A stretch of DNA of 12,217 nt. It comes from Planctomycetota bacterium. Its GTDB lineage: Bacteria; Planctomycetota; Phycisphaerae; Phycisphaerales; UBA1924. The notes beneath the pieces are model-generated. The model had not been told where the DNA came from. It made no database searches and saw only the letters and a program-made list of their open reading frames with translations. The translations under genes were made by a program, and so were the position numbers. This document shows positions 7,849 to 12,217 of the stretch, one piece after another (the first letter of the stretch is position 1; each line of letters begins with the position of its first letter). Location of the stretch: contig JAEYVB010000438.1 of the NCBI GenBank assembly GCA_023429345.1, positions 1 to 12,217 on the forward strand, in the 5' to 3' direction.

Positions 7849-8715
7849 TCAGCCGAACGCCTTCAGCAGCGACCGGGCCATCTCGTGGTTGAGCGCATGG
7901 CCCGCGCGCCGGGCGATGATCTCGCCCACGATCGGCCGCCCCACCAGCGCCAGATCGCCGATGAGGTCGAGCAGCTTGTGCCGCGCCGGCTCGTTCGCGA
8001 AGCGCAGCACGTTGTCGATCGGGCCGCCCGCGCCGATCACCAGCATGTCCCGGGTCGACAGGTGCTCGAAGAGCCCTATCGACCGCATCTGGAGCGCCTC
8101 GGCCTCCAGGCAGAACGTCCGCGCCGGCGCCACCTCCCGCTCGTAGACCCCCGCATCCCCGAGCTCGACCGCCGCGCTCTGCGCCGGGATCGGCGAGCCC
8201 TGGCCGTAGTCCAGCTCGTAGCGGTAGGCGCCCCCGGCCGCACCCGCCGCCCGCGGCCGCGCCGTGATCACGCTCTCCCCCGCGCGCACCTCGATCTCCC
8301 GCGAGACAACCAGCGGGTCTGCGCTGCCGCCTAGCTCCCTGATCCCCGCGCCCCGCACCGCTTCCACGAACGCCAGCGCCGATCCGTCCATGATCGGGAT
8401 CTCGGAGCCGTCCACCTCCAGCACCGCATCGGTCACGCCCAGCCCCGCCAGCGCCGAGAGGATGTGCTCGACGGTCAGGACCGGCGAGCCCCCGTCGGCC
8501 GCGGCCAGGCAGGTGTTCCGCCCCGGCAGGTTCTGCGGGACAAAGACGTGGTCGATACGCGCCGGGTACGAATCAAGGGAGTCCGCGCGCCGGAGCCGGA
8601 TGCCGTCCCCGGCATCGGCGGGCAGGATCCGCACCGTCGCCGGCAGGCCGCTGAAGAGCCCGCGGCCGGCGACCTCCGCGGGGCGGGCCGGCGTTCGCCG
8701 CGGCACCTCAGGCAT
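7849..8715 (-). CDS. lpxC: UDP-3-O-acyl-N-acetylglucosamine deacetylase
   Basis: LpxC is the cytoplasmic zinc amidase that removes the N-acetyl group from UDP-3-O-acyl-GlcNAc, the committed step of lipid A synthesis. The 288-residue product keeps the family landmarks: TVEHILSAL (81-89), with the Glu and zinc-binding His at 83-84; EIPIMDGSALAFVE (105-118); ARTFCLEAEAL (198-208); RHKLLDLIGDLALVG (245-259), with His246 and Asp250 as zinc ligands; and RAGHALNHEM (270-279), with the catalytic His273. Length is close to the usual 300, and no FabZ domain is fused. ATG 8715 overlaps the lpxD stop by 8 nt (ATGccTGA), which supports coupled translation; the open frame continues upstream to 8844 only as a shadow of lpxD. 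The stop codon lies one base from that of the convergent operon. Confidence 0.95.
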   Translation of the reverse strand: MPEVPRRTPARPAEVAGRGLFSGLPATVRILPADAGDGIRLRRADSLDSYPARIDHVFVPQNLPGRNTCLAAADGGSPVLTVEHILSALAGLGVTDAVLEVDGSEIPIMDGSALAFVEAVRGAGIRELGGSADPLVVSREIEVRAGESVITARPRAAGAAGGAYRYELDYGQGSPIPAQSAAVELGDAGVYEREVAPARTFCLEAEALQMRSIGLFEHLSTRDMLVIGAGGPIDNVLRFANEPARHKLLDLIGDLALVGRPIVGEIIARRAGHALNHEMARSLLKAFG

Positions 8716-9802
8716 GGCCGAGCCCGTCGAGCCGCTTCTGGAGCTTGCGCACGGTGCGGCTGAGGTCCGCCAGGCCGCGGAAGGCCGCGTAGTTCCGCGT
8801 CCCCTCCGCAACCGGCATCGCGGGGATGCCCAGCCACGTCTCACCCGCGGGGATGTCGTTGATGACGCCCCCGTTGGCCGCGACCTTCGCCCCGGCGCCG
8901 ATGGTCAGGTTGTCGGCGACGTTGGTGTTGCCGCCCAGGATCACGCCGTCGCCGAGCACCACCGAGCCCGCCAGCGCGCAGCACCCACAGAGGAGGCACG
9001 CGCGGCCGATGCGGCAGTTGTGCGCGATCTGCACCAGGTTGTCGATCTTGGTCCCGCTCCCCACGATCGTCGCGCCGAACTTGGCCCGGTCGATGCAGGT
9101 GTTGGCCCCGATCTCCACCGCGTCCCCGATCTCGACGTGCCCGATGTGCGGCACCTTCACCACGCCGCGGCCGTCGAGCGCCGGGCGGTAACCGAAGCCG
9201 TCGGCCCCGATCACCACGCCCGGGTGCAGCTCGCACTGGGCCCCGATCCGGCACCGGTCGCCCACCACCACGCCCGGGTGCAGCACCGTCCCGCGCCCGA
9301 TCCGGGCGCTGCGGCCGACCACGACGTTGCTCACCAGGACCGCACCCTCCTCGACCACCGCCCCCGCGCCGACCACGCAGCAGGGGCCGATCGAGGCGGT
9401 GGGGGCGATCTCCGCCCCCGGGTCGACCGAGGCACCGGCGTGCACCCCGGGTTCCCGCGCCTCGGGCTCGGGCGCGAAGAGCTCCAGCATCCGGATCAGG
9501 GCCAGGTCGGCATCGGGCACGACCAGGAGCGCCCGCTCGGCCGCGTTGTGCCCCGGCACCGGGATGCCCCGGGTCACGAGCGCCGCCGTCGCCTTGCACG
9601 CTGGCCACTGCGCCGCGAACCCGGCGGAGCGGATGAACGTGAGGGCCCCGGCCCCGCCCCGCTCGATCGTCTCGAGGTGGTCGATGGTCAGGTGTTCCGG
9701 GCCGATCAGCTCAGCGCCCAGGAGCGCCGCGATCGATCCGGTCGTGTGCTCGCGTGCCAGCCCGGACCCCGCGCGCCCGCGGGCCGCCGCCGCCACGCTC
9801 AC
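8708..9802 (-). CDS. lpxD: UDP-3-O-(3-hydroxyacyl)glucosamine N-acyltransferase
   Basis: LpxD transfers an acyl chain from acyl-ACP to the amine exposed by LpxC. The 364-residue protein has the N-terminal uridine-binding domain (about 20-110, including GGAGALTFIRSAGFAAQW), a left-handed beta-helix of hexapeptide repeats (about 115-310) and a C-terminal helix (about 338-360, LADLSRTVRKLQKRLDGL). Hallmarks are GADGFGYRP (199-207), IGANTCIDRAKFGATIVGSG (231-250) and NLVQIAHNCRIG (255-266) with the catalytic His261. The start is GTG 9802: AAGGGG at 9813-9808 lies 5 nt upstream, and the GTG overlaps the ompH stop (GTGA). A second GTG follows at 9796. A cysteine cluster, CLLCGCC (269-275), sits in the helix coils, with others at 141-142, 184, 190, 236 and 263. 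The Cys content looks high for the family, but no metal role is established. Confidence 0.95.
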   Translation of the reverse strand: MSVAAAARGRAGSGLAREHTTGSIAALLGAELIGPEHLTIDHLETIERGGAGALTFIRSAGFAAQWPACKATAALVTRGIPVPGHNAAERALLVVPDADLALIRMLELFAPEPEAREPGVHAGASVDPGAEIAPTASIGPCCVVGAGAVVEEGAVLVSNVVVGRSARIGRGTVLHPGVVVGDRCRIGAQCELHPGVVIGADGFGYRPALDGRGVVKVPHIGHVEIGDAVEIGANTCIDRAKFGATIVGSGTKIDNLVQIAHNCRIGRACLLCGCCALAGSVVLGDGVILGGNTNVADNLTIGAGAKVAANGGVINDIPAGETWLGIPAMPVAEGTRNYAAFRGLADLSRTVRKLQKRLDGLGHA

Positions 9803-10452
9803 CGCCGCCCCTTGGCGTACTCGTTGTTCATCATGGTGATGACCTGGTCGGTCAGGTCGACGCGCTTGGCCGCGTAGATCACCTGCCGATCGTTGCTGTA
9901 CCGGCGCACATCCTTGCCCAGGATCGGCCGGTCCGCCGCCTCGGGCTGGAGCTTCACGCCCGAGTCGTCGCTCAGGACAAGGTCGATGCCCTGCATCTCG
10001 GAGTAACGCTTGACGGCGTCGGTGATCTTCTCGTACAGGCTCAGCATCGCGTCGCCCTCGGAGACGTCCTGGAGCTGCTTCAGCACCTCGAGCCGCGCCC
10101 GGCCCTGCACGCTGAGCTCCAGAAACTGCCCCTCGAGCTGGGCCCGCTCCGGGCTCCGCTGCTTCGGCATGGCGTCGAGCCGCGCCTTGACCGACTTCAT
10201 CTGGCCCTCGATCTCGTCGAGCTTGGCCTGCGCATTCCTGTTCTCCGCCTCCAGCCGCGCGAAGACGTCCGTCGCCTCCGCGAGGGAGGCCAGGATGCGG
10301 TTGAGATCGACCACGTGCACCGCCGTCGGGGCGGCCTTCGCTCCCTGCTGGGCCGTCGCGGACTGGTACGTCGCCACCGCGCCCACGCTCAGGCAGGCGG
10401 CGGACACCAGCGCCAGACCCCGGGACCAGGCAAAGCTCGGACGCGTGCTCAT
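9799..10452 (-). CDS. skp: OmpH/Skp family periplasmic chaperone
   Basis: This 217-residue protein has a signal peptide (MSTRPSFAWSRG, then a hydrophobic core to about 29, cleavage near ATAQ/Q at 32-36), a short beta segment VHVVDLNRILASL (45-57), a long charged helical stretch (about 60-155) forming the Skp tentacle coiled coil, and a final part with IDLVLSDDSGV (156-166) and RVDLTDQVITMMNNEY (197-212) that returns to the body domain. OmpH/Skp holds unfolded outer-membrane proteins in the periplasm and passes them to BAM. ATG 10452 is preceded by GAGG with a 7-nt spacer. It lies directly downstream of bamA and overlaps lpxD, the classical bamA-skp-lpxD order. The family has low sequence conservation; the call rests on architecture and context together. 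Confidence 0.88.
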   Translation of the reverse strand: MSTRPSFAWSRGLALVSAACLSVGAVATYQSATAQQGAKAAPTAVHVVDLNRILASLAEATDVFARLEAENRNAQAKLDEIEGQMKSVKARLDAMPKQRSPERAQLEGQFLELSVQGRARLEVLKQLQDVSEGDAMLSLYEKITDAVKRYSEMQGIDLVLSDDSGVKLQPEAADRPILGKDVRRYSNDRQVIYAAKRVDLTDQVITMMNNEYAKGRR

Positions 10453-10480
10453 GGAGATTCCTCGTTGCTTGGGGTAAATA

Positions 10481-10513
10481 CCGGGCCCCAAAGTCTCTTC
10501 CGCGTGGGCCCGG
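10481..10513 (-). other. Stem-loop in the leader of ompH
   Basis: CCGGGCCC (10481-10488) and GGGCCCGG (10506-10513) form a perfect 8-bp inverted repeat with a 17-nt loop, ending 28 nt before the ompH start. On the minus-strand transcript the stem is followed by TATTTACCCC, too weak for a typical intrinsic terminator. It may attenuate transcription, stabilise the 3' end of bamA mRNA, or shape the 5' leader of ompH. Confidence 0.4.
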
Positions 10514-10549
10514 CGGGATGATAGCAGCCACAAACTCAGCGGTTGGACG

Positions 10550-10566
10550 CCCGCGGCCGCCGCGGG
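10550..10566 (-). other. Compact GC palindrome downstream of bamA
   Basis: CCCGCGGC and GCCGCGGG flank a single base, giving an effective 7-bp stem with a 3-nt loop, 23 nt past the bamA stop codon. Every stem pair is G-C. No T-run follows, so it is not a canonical terminator, but it could mark or protect the bamA mRNA 3' end. Confidence 0.4.
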
Positions 10567-10589
10567 TTCCCCGCCCCAAATCCCCGGGC

Positions 10590-12217
10590 TCACTGGAACG
10601 GCAGGTCCACCGAGAAGGTGAAAATCCGCTCGCGATCGCCGCTCTGCTTGATAAGCGGGAACCCGAAATCGAAGGCCAGCGGCACCTGCGAGAGCGCCGG
10701 GATCAAGAGCCGCACGCCCACCCCCGCCGAGACGCGGTACTCGTCGAAGCTGATGTCCGTGTCCACCGTGCCCGTATCGACGAAGGTCACCAGGCTCACG
10801 GTGTCCTTGTAGATCGGCTGGTTCAGCTCGGGCCCGAGGAAGAAGAGGAACGTGCCGCCCACCGCGACGTCGCCGCGCTCGCCCGTGTCGTTGCGGATCC
10901 CGATCGGCGAGACGCCGTGGAAGGCAAAGCCGCGGAAGCTCTGCCCGCCCATGTAGAACCGCTCGTAGACCGGCACATCGTCCTGGTCCTGCGGGATGTA
11001 GCCGAGCTGCGTGCTGAGCTTCAGGATCGTCTTGTACCCCATGAAGCTCTCGTACACCGTGAAGAACGCGCTGTGGTCCGCCTGCAGGCGCGTGAAGTCG
11101 AAGTCGCCCGCGATCAGCCCCGCCTGCTCCAGGCTCAGGACCGTCCTCGTCCCGCGCGAGGGGCGGATCCGGTCGTCCACCGTCGTCCGCGTCAGCTCTC
11201 CGCCGATGATCGTCAGCAGGCTCCGGTCCTCGACGTCGAAGACGTCCACCGGCGCATCGTCGTCGATGTTCGAGAGCGCCACCCACTCGTTCCGGAACGA
11301 GAGCGAGCCCGTCCACACCCGCCCGAACCGCCGCCCCAGGCTCGCCCGCAGCCCGTAGCGCTCCTCGTCGTACTGCCGGTACTCGCGCTCGCGGTAGATC
11401 GCCGTGCCCGAGCCCGTGTAGTCCGTGTCGAAGAGCGTCGGGTCGGTCAGCGTGTACGAGTACGTCTGCTGCTCGCTGCCCGGCAGGATCTCGAGGTCCG
11501 ACGTCTGCCCCGCGCCCCGGAAGCTCCGCCCGCTCAGGAACTCCCCCCACGAGTCCGGCACATCGTACAGGTCGAAGTTCCGCTCGATCACCGCCAGCCG
11601 TCCCACCACCCCCGAGTCCGACCCGATCGCCGCGCCGATGTTGATCGACCCCGTCGTCGTCTCCTGCACCTCCACCAGCACATCCCGGTGGTCGTCGCCC
11701 TCCCGCGCCGGCTGCGGCGTGATCCGCACCGACCCCGGCGCAAACAGCTTGCGGTTCTCCAGGTTCTTCCGCGACTCCTCCACCAGCGACAGATCCAGCG
11801 GCCGCCCGGGACGGATGTCGAGCTCGTGCAGGATCACCTCCTGCTTCGTGTGCTCGTTCCCCGTGACGATCACCTCGCCCGTCTTGTACGGCGCCCCCTC
11901 CTCGATGAAGAGGATCAGGTCCACCAGCGGCCGCGCCTCATCCCGCACCTCGCGCGGGTCGAGCGACACCGAGATCGCCCCCCGCCCCGAATCGCGGATG
12001 TGCCCGAGCTTGGAGTACCCCGTCCGGATCGAGTCCAGGCTCTTGCGGATCTTGTCGTCGCTGTACACATCGCCCGGCTTGATCAGCATCAACCCCAGCA
12101 CCTGCTCCCGCGACAGCGGCTTGAAGCCGACCTCGGCCATCTGTGCCGGCGTGAGGTACTGGATGTCGGCCGCGGGGTTGTTCAGCACATCCTGCCGGTA
12201 CTTCTGGAGCGCCGCGG
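10590..12217 (-). CDS. bamA: BamA/Omp85 outer-membrane assembly factor, C-terminal part
   Basis: The frame runs off the right edge, so the start is outside the window; 541 residues are visible and the GTG at 12188 is only an internal Val. BamA is the barrel core of the BAM complex, which inserts outer-membrane proteins. Visible parts are a POTRA-like segment with KPGDVYSDDKIRKSLDSI and GYSKLGHI (about 44-72), the last POTRA with GEVIVTGNEHTKQEV and SLVEESRKNLENRKLF (about 108-157), a linker with VEVQETTTGSINIGAAIGS (about 172-190), then the beta-barrel to the end. MGGQSFRGFAFHG carries the R-G-F motif of barrel loop 6 (Arg at about residue 428), diagnostic of the Omp85 family. The protein ends TFSVDLPFQ, with Phe penultimate rather than last, an unusual end for a BAM-assembled barrel. 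It lies upstream of ompH-lpxD-lpxC on the same strand, as in many Gram-negative bacteria. Confidence 0.92.
   Translation of the reverse strand, partial: AALQKYRQDVLNNPAADIQYLTPAQMAEVGFKPLSREQVLGLMLIKPGDVYSDDKIRKSLDSIRTGYSKLGHIRDSGRGAISVSLDPREVRDEARPLVDLILFIEEGAPYKTGEVIVTGNEHTKQEVILHELDIRPGRPLDLSLVEESRKNLENRKLFAPGSVRITPQPAREGDDHRDVLVEVQETTTGSINIGAAIGSDSGVVGRLAVIERNFDLYDVPDSWGEFLSGRSFRGAGQTSDLEILPGSEQQTYSYTLTDPTLFDTDYTGSGTAIYREREYRQYDEERYGLRASLGRRFGRVWTGSLSFRNEWVALSNIDDDAPVDVFDVEDRSLLTIIGGELTRTTVDDRIRPSRGTRTVLSLEQAGLIAGDFDFTRLQADHSAFFTVYESFMGYKTILKLSTQLGYIPQDQDDVPVYERFYMGGQSFRGFAFHGVSPIGIRNDTGERGDVAVGGTFLFFLGPELNQPIYKDTVSLVTFVDTGTVDTDISFDEYRVSAGVGVRLLIPALSQVPLAFDFGFPLIKQSGDRERIFTFSVDLPFQ

Larger units (their letters stand above)
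10453..10589. other. Gap between bamA and ompH with two GC-rich stem-loops
   Basis: These 137 bp between the bamA stop and the ompH start contain two perfect inverted repeats (10481-10513 and 10550-10566). Neither is followed on the minus strand by a clear T-run, although TATTTA follows the first. A promoter for ompH-lpxD-lpxC could lie here; I see TATTTA near 10474-10479 and TATCAT near 10518-10523 on the minus strand, but no convincing -35 partner for either, so none is called. Confidence 0.5.

Noticed and set aside
8716..8844. N-terminal extension of LpxC to 8844
   Set aside because: The 43 extra residues are Arg/Ser-rich and lie within lpxD coding sequence. ATG 8715 overlaps the lpxD stop and gives the expected family length.
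10550..10566. Intrinsic terminator for bamA
   Set aside because: The stem is strong, but the minus strand downstream reads CGTCCAACCG with no T-run, so it does not meet the usual criterion.
9803..10579. N-terminal extension of LpxD back to 10579
   Set aside because: It would overlap all of ompH in another frame and adds 259 residues of low-complexity sequence. LpxD homology begins just after the GTG at 9802.
10453..11550. N-terminal extension of OmpH back to 11550
   Set aside because: It runs through bamA coding sequence in another frame. The ATG at 10452 has a ribosome binding site and a signal peptide.

Overview
This window is high-GC (roughly 70%) bacterial DNA with densely packed genes, and it carries outer-membrane biogenesis genes (BamA, OmpH/Skp, LpxD, LpxC). 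So the cell has an LPS-type outer membrane. The plus-strand operon combines a very large membrane-anchored coiled-coil protein, a Gln-rich secreted partner and a secreted squalene-cyclase-like repeat protein. I associate that combination with Planctomycetota, probably class Phycisphaerae. The placement rests on remembered gene content and style, not on a search.

Layout: (1) positions 1-738, the 3' end of an outer-membrane porin-like gene on the plus strand; (2) 739-992, a GC-rich intergenic stretch with short inverted repeats; (3) 993-7847, a tight plus-strand operon of four genes: a 1208-residue membrane protein with a huge coiled coil, a 246-residue Gln/Pro-rich secreted protein, a 389-residue secreted alpha/alpha-toroid protein, and a 435-residue secreted protein of unknown function; (4) 7849-12217, a minus-strand cluster that converges on the operon with a single base between the two stop codons. 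Read 5' to 3' it is bamA (5' end outside the window), a 137-bp gap with two GC-rich stem-loops, then ompH, lpxD and lpxC, joined by overlapping stop/start codons.

The minus-strand cluster is readable as a classical outer-membrane assembly and lipid A block: BamA inserts beta-barrel proteins, OmpH/Skp chaperones them in the periplasm, and LpxC and LpxD carry out the second and third steps of lipid A synthesis. The plus-strand operon encodes four envelope or secreted proteins that probably work together, but no biochemical function can be assigned with confidence.

The most unusual signal is a pair of related repeat elements at the 5' ends of two successive operon genes (about 5371-5487 and 6540-6625). 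Each is an inverted pair of AT-richer arrays built from a degenerate 7-bp unit, ATTTGCC. Because 7 is not a multiple of 3, the array encodes the same hydrophobic heptapeptide cycle (I-C-H-L-P-F-A) in all three frames of one strand, and the inverted copy encodes a hydrophilic cycle (M-A-N-G-K-W-Q) that contains an ATG. In both genes the left arm supplies the start codon or polar n-region and the right arm supplies the hydrophobic core of the signal peptide. This looks like a repeat that can act as a frame-independent signal-peptide cassette.
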